DNA of 64,000 nt from Kordia sp. TARA_039_SRF (lineage in GTDB: Bacteria; Bacteroidota; Bacteroidia; Flavobacteriales; Flavobacteriaceae), in the NCBI GenBank assembly GCA_006383075.2, contig SMNH02000001.1, forward strand, positions 561,945 through 625,944. The letters are read 5' to 3'. A program made the translations under genes and the position numbers. The notes below the pieces were generated by a model. It was given only the letters and a program-made list of their open reading frames with translations. It was not told the origin of the DNA and did not search any database. This document shows positions 51,888-60,500 of the stretch, piece after piece; position 1 is the stretch's first letter, and every line of letters starts with the position of its first letter.

Positions 51888-52298
51888 TTAAAATTCAATG
51901 ACTTCGTTCACCATCCAGTAGTCAACAACACGTTGTATTTTTTTGATATAATCTTCGTACCGCAAAGGTTTGATGATATAACCCGCAATTCCAAGATTAT
52001 AGCTTTCCAACATATCTTGATGGTTGTTTGAAGTAGTAACAATGATTGCAGGAATGTAACGTAAATGCGGATCTTCTTTCAATTCCTTCAAGAATTCGAG
52101 ACCATTCATTTTTGGCATATTCAAATCCAACAGAATGACATTAGGCAACTCTTGTTTCTTTTTCAAGATATCAAGTGCTTCCTCTCCATTTTTCGCTTCG
52201 AGTATTTTGTGTGTAAATCCTAGTTTTTTTAAGGATTTTTTAAACTTCAATACTTCAATTTCGTCATCTTCGATAAATAAAAACGAAAGATTCTCCAT
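51888..52298 (-). CDS. Receiver-only response regulator
   Basis: A 136-residue single receiver domain with no output domain: acidic residues in FLFIEDDEIEVLKF, phospho-acceptor Asp in NVILLDLNMPKMNGLEFLKE near residue 58, Thr in IIVTTSNNHQ and Lys in YIIKPLRYEDY. It resembles the Rcp1-type group that pairs with bacteriophytochrome or PAS-GAF kinases. It lies directly upstream of such a kinase, so it may carry phosphate from the kinase to the HPt protein. Confidence 0.92.
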   Translation of the reverse strand: MENLSFLFIEDDEIEVLKFKKSLKKLGFTHKILEAKNGEEALDILKKKQELPNVILLDLNMPKMNGLEFLKELKEDPHLRYIPAIIVTTSNNHQDMLESYNLGIAGYIIKPLRYEDYIKKIQRVVDYWMVNEVIEF

Positions 52299-52456
52299 GA
52301 ATTCGTTAACTTATAGTTTTCAGCAATTAAAACGTAAATTTCTCGTTTATATGCGACTTGACACAGTTCTTTCGATTAAATGTTTTTTTTATTAGTCTAA
52401 TGGACTTTTTAAGCAGTTTAACGGTTTTGATTTTTTAGCCTTTTTTCGACTATTTT

Positions 52457-52726
52457 CTATTGAGATTCCGCTATTTTTCTATGATGCGCAACAATATTCA
52501 CAGGTTTAAAAACTCTTTTGTCACTTGCTGGGTATTTTTCTAACAGTTGTTTTGGTCGAATGGGTCGCTTGCTAAAATTACCACCACAATTGGGACATAC
52601 ATTTTTTAAAACTCCAGAAGCGCAAGCGCTGCAATACGTACATTCAAAAGTACAGATGACAGCATCTTCTGCGTCAAAAGGCAAATTTTTGTTGCAATTT
52701 TCACAATTTGGTCGAATTTCTAACAT
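52457..52726 (-). CDS. DUF1272 Cys-rich protein
   Basis: An 89-residue protein matching DUF1272: start MLEIRPNCENCNKNLPFDAE, then CTFECTYCSACASGVLKNVC and CPNCGGNFSKRP. The regular C-x2-C pairs indicate a zinc-binding fold. The family is common and of unknown function. It is followed upstream, after 5 bp, by a MmcQ/YjbR-type gene, so the pair is probably co-transcribed. Confidence 0.92.
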   Translation of the reverse strand: MLEIRPNCENCNKNLPFDAEDAVICTFECTYCSACASGVLKNVCPNCGGNFSKRPIRPKQLLEKYPASDKRVFKPVNIVAHHRKIAESQ

Positions 52727-52731
52727 GTTTT

Positions 52732-53103
52732 TTATTGATATCTTTCGAGTTCGGCTTGTTGTTTTTTCGTCATTCCCTTTACAACCAAGCGATAGGATTC
52801 GTCAATGAGTTCTTGAATAAATTTCGTGGATAAATCCCCATGAAACAATTCTATAGTATTCCAATGTTTTTTACTCATGTGAAAGCCTGGTTTGATACTT
52901 TCATAGTCACTCCGCAATTCTTCCGCTTTTTCAGGATTGCATTTTAAATTGATAGCAGCTTTTCCTTCTTCCCACTTCCGTAGAGAAGCTAGTGCAAACA
53001 TTTTTCCTAGCACTTTAAAAACGAGTGTATCTTGGTCGAAAGGAAATTCTTCAGTGACCGCTGGTTTTTGAATGCAATATTCGCGAAGTAATTCAATATT
53101 CAT
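52732..53103 (-). CDS. MmcQ/YjbR family protein
   Basis: A 123-residue protein of the MmcQ/YjbR family: NIELLREYCIQKPAVTEEFP, VFKVLGKMFALASLRKWEEG, the LKCNPEKAEELRSDYESIKP stretch and HMSKKHWNTIELFHGDLSTK. The fold is a double-wing DNA-binding-like domain, but the role is unknown. It lies 5 bp upstream of the DUF1272 gene on the same strand. Confidence 0.92.
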   Translation of the reverse strand: MNIELLREYCIQKPAVTEEFPFDQDTLVFKVLGKMFALASLRKWEEGKAAINLKCNPEKAEELRSDYESIKPGFHMSKKHWNTIELFHGDLSTKFIQELIDESYRLVVKGMTKKQQAELERYQ

Positions 53104-53167
53104 ATCATCTATTTACAAACAAGATATAAAAAATTGCGTAATAGATATAAATTACAAATAGAGAAGA

Positions 53168-53305
53168 TTATGCATTGATATCGGAACGATTTTGCATTTC
53201 TTTTTTCTTATTCTTTTCTTTGGTTGTCGTCTTGTGAATTGGCGCAATGTCTAGGCTTACCAATACATCATTTAGGTAGTAGACGACTTTATCGATTAGT
53301 GACAT
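53168..53305 (-). CDS. Small hypothetical protein
   Basis: A 45-residue frame from the ATG at 53305: MSLIDKVVYYLNDVLVSLDI, then a Lys/Glu-rich tail (KTTTKEKNKKKEMQNRSDIN). It could be a short amphipathic or cytosolic peptide. A TTG-started frame from 53353 is longer but less likely. Weak coding evidence; may not be expressed. Confidence 0.35.
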   Translation of the reverse strand: MSLIDKVVYYLNDVLVSLDIAPIHKTTTKEKNKKKEMQNRSDINA

Positions 53306-53487
53306 CTTGCTGTTGTTATTAGGTTGGTACAAATATACGGCAACAATGCACAAATCAATGTTAGATTTTCTTTAAATCCGTGTATATTTTCGATAAACTA
53401 CTAATTTTTCAATCAAAACAGTCTACAAAAGCACTAGATAAATAACTTTTTGCTTCAATAAATTAATTTTCAAACACTTATAAATTC

Positions 53488-54111
53488 TTAGTCATCCGTA
53501 TGCTCTGGCAATTTAGGAACAATTGTTTCGGGCAGCGTTATTTCAGAATAATCCAATTCCCAACCAATGGTTTGAACAATTTTTTCAATCACCGAAATTG
53601 CATTGAGTGCTTCTTTGTTGGCAGCTTCTATCAAGCCACTTTCAGGAACTTTATCAACAATATGTTGCTTTGCTTCTTGATTGAGTCTGGTTAAATCGTC
53701 TGCTTTAAATTTATTCAGCAATCCGTCTTTGATATCGTAATACGTCACATCTGTTTCAACCGTTAAAATTTCAGGTTGTGGAAAATGCACAATGCGTATT
53801 TTTTTGCTGTTATTGTCTGCTTGTAATCGTAACTTTTTTAAATCGTATCCAACGCTAGCTTTTGCCTTTATCACTACAAGCGCACTTTTTTTACTTGAAA
53901 TCATTCGTAAAAAGTGCGCTGATTTATCTTCATAGTGATAAATTTCACTAAAATCGCCTTCTACGGTTGTGAGTTTACACACACTTTTGATTTTATTTAA
54001 AAGCAAGTGCGACTGCTGCACTACCCGATTTTCAGATTGTTTTTTGTTGACGTAGTAGTAAATAACATACGATACTATTCCTCCAACAAGTACTGCTATA
54101 ATTAAATCCAT
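53488..54111 (-). CDS. DUF4230 membrane-anchored protein
   Basis: A 207-residue protein with one N-terminal membrane helix (MDLIIAVLVGGIVSYVIYYY) and a DUF4230 domain: KIKSVCKLTTVEGDFSEIYH, KKSALVVIKAKASVGYDLKK, and the IRIVHFPQPEILTVETDVTY stretch followed by YDIKDGLLNKFKADDLTRLN. The family is widespread and of unknown function, often with an envelope stress association. A single gene. Confidence 0.9.
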   Translation of the reverse strand: MDLIIAVLVGGIVSYVIYYYVNKKQSENRVVQQSHLLLNKIKSVCKLTTVEGDFSEIYHYEDKSAHFLRMISSKKSALVVIKAKASVGYDLKKLRLQADNNSKKIRIVHFPQPEILTVETDVTYYDIKDGLLNKFKADDLTRLNQEAKQHIVDKVPESGLIEAANKEALNAISVIEKIVQTIGWELDYSEITLPETIVPKLPEHTDD

Positions 54112-54224
54112 ACACTAGCAATTTACAAAAATCATTTTTGTTTTTTTGACTTGTAAAAGTACTGTATTTTTTATTGGATTGGCAATTCAGAAAATAAGAA
54201 TATGTAAAATATGACAAAAATAAC

Positions 54225-54485
54225 CTACGTTATACCTAATATTCGATTTCGAGCTTCTTCGGTTTCTTTAATATCTTCTTGTGTTCGGATAAACAGCTCT
54301 ATGATGGCGTTTTCAATATCTTCATTTTCATTTAAACCATTAAAGACATTTCGAATCATAGAAGAACCGTAAGGCTTACCGTTTCTGCTTTTTATATTTT
54401 TCTCTTTTAATATTTTTAAGACACCATCTGTGTAGTGATATCCTAACACTTCTTTAAGTTTAACACGTTGTTCTTTTCGTATCAT
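54225..54485 (-). CDS. Small possible DNA-binding protein
   Basis: An 86-residue protein from the ATG at 54485 (a TTG at 54497 is less likely): MIRKEQRVKLKEVLGYHYTD, then GVLKILKEKNIKSRNGKPYG and SSMIRNVFNGLNENEDIENA. It resembles short helix-turn-helix or phage-regulator proteins of Bacteroidota, with a helical C-terminus. It lies divergent from the first Xre-type repressor, sharing a 139-bp gap with an operator-like dyad. Confidence 0.6.
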   Translation of the reverse strand: MIRKEQRVKLKEVLGYHYTDGVLKILKEKNIKSRNGKPYGSSMIRNVFNGLNENEDIENAIIELFIRTQEDIKETEEARNRILGIT

Positions 54486-54520
54486 TTTTGTACCCAAATT
54501 TAATATTACTAGTTAATTGC

Positions 54521-54528
54521 TATATTTG
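54521..54528 (+). promoter_or_regulatory. Candidate -7 promoter element of first Xre repressor
   Basis: TATATTTG matches TAnnTTTG and overlaps the dyad at 54526-54547, so binding there would block transcription. Confidence 0.45.
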
Positions 54529-54547
54529 TGTCGATTTTATGACACAA
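54526..54547. promoter_or_regulatory. Operator-like dyad between divergent regulators
   Basis: TTGTGTC (54526-54532) and GACACAA (54541-54547) are perfect 7-bp arms around an 8-bp spacer, overlapping a -7 box. This fits a repressor operator of lambda-CI type. Confidence 0.55.
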
Positions 54548-54624
54548 GTTATAGAACTGACAGTATAATATTACAAACTATTTTCTATATAAAGAAATTT
54601 TTTGTAGACTAATTTCATAAAACG

Positions 54625-55038
54625 ATGAAAATAATCGACAGAATACTCCTCTTCATTCAACATAAAAACCTGAGCATGCGTATGTTTGATAAGTCAATCA
54701 GCGTAGGAAACGGCTATACGAGCAAGCAATCGAAATCGAAAGCTTCTGTAGGCAGTGATGTGCTTGAGAGAATAATCGATACGTATCCAGATTTGAATCC
54801 GATGTGGTTGCTTACAGGAGAAGGCGAAATGATTCGTGAAATTACCAAAAAGCATTCTACTCAAAATACCACAGAAGAACCGCCATTGCAATACAACACG
54901 ATTGATGATATGATTGATCATAAAATTGAAAGTGCCATACAACGACAATTCAAATTGTTGTTAGACAAGCTTGATACGTTTCCAACGATGGAAGACATCC
55001 GAAAAGAGATTGAAAAAATGCAAAAATACGATAAATAG
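54625..55038 (+). CDS. Xre-type repressor, copy 1
   Basis: A 137-residue phage-repressor-like protein. The N-terminal HTH reads MKIIDRILLFIQHKNLSMRM, then SVGNGYTSKQSKSKASVGSD and ERIIDTYPDLNPMWLLTGEG, the typical Bacteroidota Xre pattern ending WLLTGEGEM. The C-terminal helices (IDHKIESAIQRQFKLLLDKL) could mediate oligomerisation. It is a close paralogue of the gene at 55278, with the same start (MKIIDRI) and C-terminal layout, so it arose by local duplication. Confidence 0.88.
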   Translation: MKIIDRILLFIQHKNLSMRMFDKSISVGNGYTSKQSKSKASVGSDVLERIIDTYPDLNPMWLLTGEGEMIREITKKHSTQNTTEEPPLQYNTIDDMIDHKIESAIQRQFKLLLDKLDTFPTMEDIRKEIEKMQKYDK

Positions 55039-55236
55039 TCACGAAACATCTTTACTTCTCCCTACATTTCTCCAAAGTCAATTCCACATAAAATTGAGAA
55101 TCAACGGTATATAATTCCTGTCTTTTCCGAAAAAAAGCGACAGCTCTCATAAAATTATCTTATATTTACAAGTTCACTAATTTGTGCTGATTTACTGTCA
55201 GTTTAAGTGACGTTTTTAAATTTTAAAATCTATTTT

Positions 55237-55260
55237 CTATGAAAATTGACTTTTTCATAG
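55237..55260. promoter_or_regulatory. Operator-like dyad upstream of second Xre repressor
   Basis: CTATGAAAA (55237-55245) and TTTTCATAG (55252-55260) are perfect 9-bp arms around 6 bp. It lies 17 bp before the repressor ATG, positioned to give autoregulation. Its sequence differs from the dyad before copy 1. Confidence 0.5.
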
Positions 55261-55277
55261 GTTAATCTCTATATAAA

Positions 55278-55670
55278 ATGAAAATAATCGACAGAATTAT
55301 AGAGTTCATTAAGTATAAAAATATGAGTATGCGTGCCTTCGATATCTCAATAAAAGTGGGCAATGGCTACACCAGTAAGCAATCCAAATCGGGTGCTTCT
55401 ATCGGAAGTGATGTTTTGGAGCGTATTATCGATACGTATCCAGACCTAAATCCGCTGTGGTTGATTACTGGAAAAGGCGATATGACCATTCCAATTCGAA
55501 AATCAGACGAGCCACTTCCCGATTACGGAGAAACGATTGACGAAATTTTAGAAAATAAAATCAAACGCATCGTACAAGAACAATTAAAAGAGTTTAGCGA
55601 CAAACTAGAATCGTTCCCAACGTTGGATCAAATTAGCAAAGAGATTCAAAAAAATCTACGCGGAGAATAG
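55278..55670 (+). CDS. Xre-type repressor, copy 2
   Basis: A 130-residue paralogue of the preceding repressor: MKIIDRIIEFIKYKNMSMRA, VGNGYTSKQSKSGASIGSDV, RIIDTYPDLNPLWLITGKGD, then helical C-terminus (ILENKIKRIVQEQLKEFSDK). The HTH helices are nearly the same as in copy 1, so the two may bind related sites or form mixed dimers. It abuts the convergent cyclase gene with no gap. No phage structural genes surround the pair in this stretch. Confidence 0.88.
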   Translation: MKIIDRIIEFIKYKNMSMRAFDISIKVGNGYTSKQSKSGASIGSDVLERIIDTYPDLNPLWLITGKGDMTIPIRKSDEPLPDYGETIDEILENKIKRIVQEQLKEFSDKLESFPTLDQISKEIQKNLRGE

Positions 55671-56420
55671 TTATTTCAAAATTTTATATAAAATCGGCTT
55701 GCTTGGCGTAGCGTCGTTTTCAAAAGGCGCAATTTGAATGTTTACGTAATACGCACCATCTTCAACAGAATTCGCCACAAAAATAAACTCCGTAATCGTT
55801 GCTTGTTTGCGAATTTTTCCTGCTGTGTTCCAAAATGCATTGTGCGCTAACAATTTTCCTTCATCTTTTTCCTTATCAACACTTGGCAAATCGATTAGCA
55901 AATGCTCAATTCCTTTTTCACGAAGATAAATCGCAGCCGCTTCTTCTAAATATGGCGGATTGGTATGCGAATATTGTTTATGAAGCTTTTCTTTAAAATT
56001 AGGCAACGTACGAATGATGATGGCTTCTCGCTTTTTATTTCCTATGATAGATTGAAGCTGCTTTTTGGAAATAATATAATCGTCACCTATTTTTTCTGGC
56101 ACCACTGTGATGAGTTCTGCGTAAAAGAAAAATTGCTTTAAATTTTGATTGATAGAATAGACTTCTTCCGTAATATGTCCTACACATTCCGTATGCGTTC
56201 CATGTGCGTGCGGATTGAACGAAATCGTATTAAAATTGACATCGCCGCCTTCTTTTACACTGCCAACCCAATCGTCAAAACGTACAGGTTGTAATGTTGG
56301 TGCCTCTACATACCACGCGTTTACGTTGTCTTCGGAAGCCCGAAGCGGAATGGAAATGTCTAAAGGTTTGGATAAATCTATTTTGTGTTTGGTAGTTTTT
56401 CGTTGTATCGTACAAATCAT
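55671..56420 (-). CDS. Cyclase / kynurenine formamidase-like family protein
   Basis: A 249-residue metal-dependent hydrolase of the cyclase family (ATG at 56420). It has the family H-x-G-T-H motif in FNPHAHGTHTECVGHI near residue 85, with a downstream His in YSHTNPPYLEEAAAIYLREK. Members hydrolyse formyl-kynurenine or similar amides or lactones; the substrate here is unknown. Other features: KIDLSKPLDISIPLRASEDN start and HLLIDLPSVDKEKDEGK stretch. Its stop codon directly abuts that of the convergent repressor gene. Confidence 0.85.
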   Translation of the reverse strand: MICTIQRKTTKHKIDLSKPLDISIPLRASEDNVNAWYVEAPTLQPVRFDDWVGSVKEGGDVNFNTISFNPHAHGTHTECVGHITEEVYSINQNLKQFFFYAELITVVPEKIGDDYIISKKQLQSIIGNKKREAIIIRTLPNFKEKLHKQYSHTNPPYLEEAAAIYLREKGIEHLLIDLPSVDKEKDEGKLLAHNAFWNTAGKIRKQATITEFIFVANSVEDGAYYVNIQIAPFENDATPSKPILYKILK

Positions 56421-56779
56421 ATCACAAAAATACAAATTGATTGTTCAACCTAAGAATGAAATTTAAAAAACTCTTTGTTTATATTTTAACGTCAGTTCTA
56501 TGTAAGTTTTATTCAAATAAAAATTGTTTACTTCTCAATAGAATAAACTTAAAAAACTTAATTTTTGCTTTTCACTTTCTTATTCTTTGCTTGCCCAAAG
56601 AAAAGAATAAGAAAGAAAGGGCACTTTTCCAGAGGTGTTTTTGCTTTTTCTTTTAGGAGAAAAACCAAAACCGCATGAATTTTTCTAAATTTCTTCCAAG
56701 GCTTCAGAAATTTTTAACGAAAAATCCCTGCTACACTGCGGAAAAGATAAAACCCTATCCTTCTTATATAAAGCTCAAT
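56421..56779. other. 359-bp gap with inverted repeats
   Basis: No gene. The left part is AT-rich. The right part holds a 14-bp inverted repeat (separate entry), then AAATTTCT (56687-56694) with AGAAATTT (56706-56713), and the phrase 'aaaatccctgctacactgcgg'. The mix of short inverted repeats in higher-GC DNA resembles a decayed dispersed element. Confidence 0.5.
56575..56615. repeat. 14-bp inverted repeat around 'gcttgcccaaaga'
   Basis: CTTTCTTATTCTTT (56575-56588) and AAAGAATAAGAAAG (56602-56615) are perfect arms around a 13-nt loop. It is followed by 'aaagggcacttttcc', a phrase I recall from repeated intergenic elements of Flavobacteria. Confidence 0.6.
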
Positions 56780-57478
56780 TTAAATCACAAAAGAAATTCC
56801 TGAAATACTAGTCCAAGAAGTATTGTAATCGTAACATGTTACTTCGCCTGTTGCTGAAATATCTAGGCGAACCATTACATTTCCTGATACAATCGTACTC
56901 AGAATAAGTCGTTTGCTTGGTCTATATCCAACAGGCAATACAAAAATGTCTGTTTGTCCTGGCGTTGGTGTTCCGTTTCGTACCAAACCTTCAATAAAAA
57001 CAACCCCATCTTTTTTACGATATCTCGCATTGCCATAACTTCCAACAGAATAGTTCTGAATTCCATTCAACAACGAAGCGTTTTGCCATCCAGAATCACT
57101 TCCAGACGTTACAATCGTTACGGCTCCTGTTTGTCCGTTGACACTTGTTACAGGCGCATGCACTTCTGCAGCTTGTTTAGCTCCTTGTGGTGTTACGGCT
57201 CTTGTTGTATCTGTTCCCGAAGTCACTTCGGTCAACGTTGCCAATTCCACCTTTCCTTGTACAGATGTCGTAGCTGAAGGTACCGCCGTATTAACTACAT
57301 GATTTGCTGTTTGTGGTGTAATATATTTAGTATTATTAGTGGTTAAAGCTTCGCTTAGCGTAGCTTTATCTTGCCCTCTGTTGACAGCACTGTCAACAAA
57401 ATCAACAAATTCGTCTTGTGTTGGGCGATCTCCTGTTTCAAAATATGCTTTTAGCTCTGTTCTATTTTTTTCTGCCAT
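56780..57478 (-). CDS. Tail-fibre-like protein
   Basis: A 232-residue protein. The start MAEKNRTELKAYFETGDRPT is typical of a Bacteroidota group of short proteins ending in (D/E)FVDFVDS. A phage tail-fibre-like repeat follows (TTSVQGKVELATLTEVTSGT then DTTRAVTPQGAKQAAEV). The C-terminal 100 residues are a beta-rich domain (RYRKKDGVVFIEGLVRNGTP, FVLPVGYRPSKRLILSTIVS) like receptor-binding ends of fibres. No signal peptide. It lies 85 bp downstream of a giant protein gene on the same strand, so both may be parts of one tail-like or surface structure. No sheath, tube or terminase gene is in view. Confidence 0.7.
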   Translation of the reverse strand: MAEKNRTELKAYFETGDRPTQDEFVDFVDSAVNRGQDKATLSEALTTNNTKYITPQTANHVVNTAVPSATTSVQGKVELATLTEVTSGTDTTRAVTPQGAKQAAEVHAPVTSVNGQTGAVTIVTSGSDSGWQNASLLNGIQNYSVGSYGNARYRKKDGVVFIEGLVRNGTPTPGQTDIFVLPVGYRPSKRLILSTIVSGNVMVRLDISATGEVTCYDYNTSWTSISGISFVI

Positions 57479-57563
57479 GATCTAATTTTTTTGTGTATTA
57501 AGTTGAAGAATTTGCCTGAACGCTTTTCACTTTCGTGAGAAGGTTCAAGCGAGTTCTATAAAT

Positions 57564-60500
57564 TTATCTAATTGTAAATGTGGTTCCGACAATCATATCG
57601 CCAATACCGCCAATGTCAACCCAATTGTCTTCATTTGGTATCGTTAATATGTTTTCTTCCGTACTTTGCATACCTGACGTGTTTTGTGCTACCACTTTAA
57701 AGTGATGATAAATGGTATTTCCATCAGCATCTTGCGTAGCCAAACTGTGGTCTTGTAAAGCTGTATCTTCCAACAATACAAAAACTTCAGCATCGTTTGT
57801 GGTTACTTCATGAATTTTCACCCAATTTCCTTGTGCGTTCATTTTGAACAAAGAATAAGTGCCTTTGTAACATGTTTTATCCCACTGCAACGCAATTTGA
57901 TTCACATCACCATTCGCAGCTATTGGCTCCGAAATATATAGTAATGTTGGTGCTGGCGGATTTTCCACTTCCACCATCATAGAAGCTACAATTTTAGAAG
58001 CTTGCGACGGTGCATAATCGGTTACAACTTGTGGCGAACCACCTCCGTAATCAGCTTCTGCATATTCTATCTGTCGTGACACTGTTAAGCGATAGAATAA
58101 TCCATCTCCATACGGAACTTCGTCTAAGTCTGCAAAATCGTCATACACGGTCCACAATGCATTGCCTGCCAATCCTGCTGCATCTACATCAACCGAATCC
58201 ACCAAGGTCATTGTGCGAATAGATTGTGCTTCTAACTTGTTAAATGCGCGGTAAATATTCACTTTTTTGATGTCTTGAATTTCAGGATACGAATTGATTT
58301 CCAGTTGAATTCGCGGTGGTGTTCCTAAGACTGTATTTTCCAACACTGGCATAATTCGTTTTACTTCTGGTGCTTCTGGAGCATTTGAGGTAACCAATTT
58401 GATTGGCCCTAAAGCGCGACTGAATTCTCCCAATTTCATTTGCGAACTCAATTCTCTTGCCGCATAGAAGTAAATATTGTTTGATGTACCATCCAAGTTA
58501 AAGTCTGTAAATTGTGTCGTGTGCGGACTTGTACTCGTGGTTTTCATCATTGGTGCCATTTCAAATGCAGGATCTGATGGTAGTAATACACTACCGTTTT
58601 CATCTCGCAACACTTGTTTTTTGTTGACTGGTGTGTAACTTGGTCCGTTGATGTATGCGTATACTACTGGCACTTCGGTCAATGGTACAAACGCATTAAA
58701 CAACACTCCTTTTACAAAACCGAGCAATCGTGGATCACCAACCGCAATGTTTCCAACATCTGTAAATGCATCATTCGGATCGGCTACAAACGGTGTCACT
58801 GCTTGGTCTGGCGGAAATGCGGTATTCTCATTGATTCGAGTAATGATATCATTCGCCCATTCAAACAATGCTACTTTATCCGGATTTGGAAATTTGTAAT
58901 TCTCTGTAGATACACCTACTGGTGGATATACTCGATAATCTCCTTCCGTTTCAAGCGTTACAAAGTCCAAGAAGTTTTCCCAGCGATTGGCAAAATATTC
59001 CTCATTATTTCCACCTAAGGCTTTGAGTTCTTCTCGAATTTGACGCACCGTTGCTTTTTCATACAGTGCATTTAACAAAGCTTCGTCATTTGCTCTGTAA
59101 AACAATACACCGTGTGGTTTGTGTGTGTATTCCGTAGTAATGGTGTACGTGGAACGTCCAAAGAAATCTGGTCGTGTAGCGTATTTTGCACCATCTGGTT
59201 GTTCTGGTTGTTTGGCTTCTACAATTTTCTGCGCAAACATAATTTTCGGAATACTGATGTTTGAGTAAAACGGATGGTCAGTATCGTGGCTTCTTAATCC
59301 TATGATGGAGTTGCGTACTTCTTCATCTTCTCCAGGTAACAGATTGGCTTCTGTCAATCCATAGGTTTGATTTTCATATAAGTACACTTTGTATCCAGGA
59401 TAGAAATTCACGGAAACATTGGTTCCTGTTTGAATTTCATCATAGCCACTACCATCCGAAAATAAAGGATCAAACGCTAACACTTCTACATCACTTTGCG
59501 ATGTATCTCCTACATATTTAATGTTGTTAATTTTAGCTACTTTCAACACTTTACGCTTTCCGTTCGGATGGTTTTGTGTGTGTACACGAACAATTCCGCG
59601 ATACCATTCTACAGAATCACTCGTTTCGCTGTAATCAATATGTTGATTGAGCACGATACCGTGAAATGTAATTCGGTACATTCCTTTGTGTCCCATGATA
59701 GGATTGCCATTCGCATCCAAATCAATTACTTCGTCCACTTCGGTAATTGTCGTATGATTATTTGCAGCATCAGACCATATTCCGCGCGTTTTTTCCAAGT
59801 GACGTTCTAGTTCACCATTATCACCTTCTACCATGACAACTTCACGATGAATTTGATCAAAAGTATCTACTTTTACGTGCAATGGTTGTGGATTTGGTGT
59901 TCCCCAACTTGCTGGCGTTTGCATGTTTTCAATCGCCATAAAAATACCATCGTTCGTAATTTCAATCGCCTGCAATTCTTCTGCATCTGGCGCTGGAATA
60001 TCATCTACCAAAGCATCACTAATTTCTTTTTTGAACACTTTGAATTGTGGAAATCCGCCAGTTTGAATCACCTCATGAATAATATGTTGCTGCTCTCCAA
60101 CAATAAAAACACCACCTACATAATTACTTTCCAAACCATTAAGAATGGTTGGTGTCAACGTTTGGTCAACACTTGATAAATAGTACTCGTCAACCGTAAC
60201 GATAGAAACTAAATTGTTTGTAGGATCGTCTACCACGCTGATAACTTGCCCTGAGATATTATTTGGCATTTCATTTCTGAAAAAGATATCTACGTTTTCA
60301 GCGAAGACTTCATCGTTGTCATCAAAAATAGAAGTTGTGTCAGTCACCAATTCCGTGTCTGTAATGGCAGCATCAGCTTCTACCGTGTAATCAAGCAACT
60401 CTTGATACGAATGGTAATCAAACGAAATTCTTGCCAAAGTTTTATCGCCTGAAATCGCATCATATCGCAATTGCTCTTCCGCAGATGTTAACAATAACGG

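Noticed and set aside
54225-57478. Complete prophage (repressors plus tail-like genes)
   Set aside because: No integrase, terminase, portal, capsid or lysis gene between them, and ordinary genes such as the cyclase intervene.
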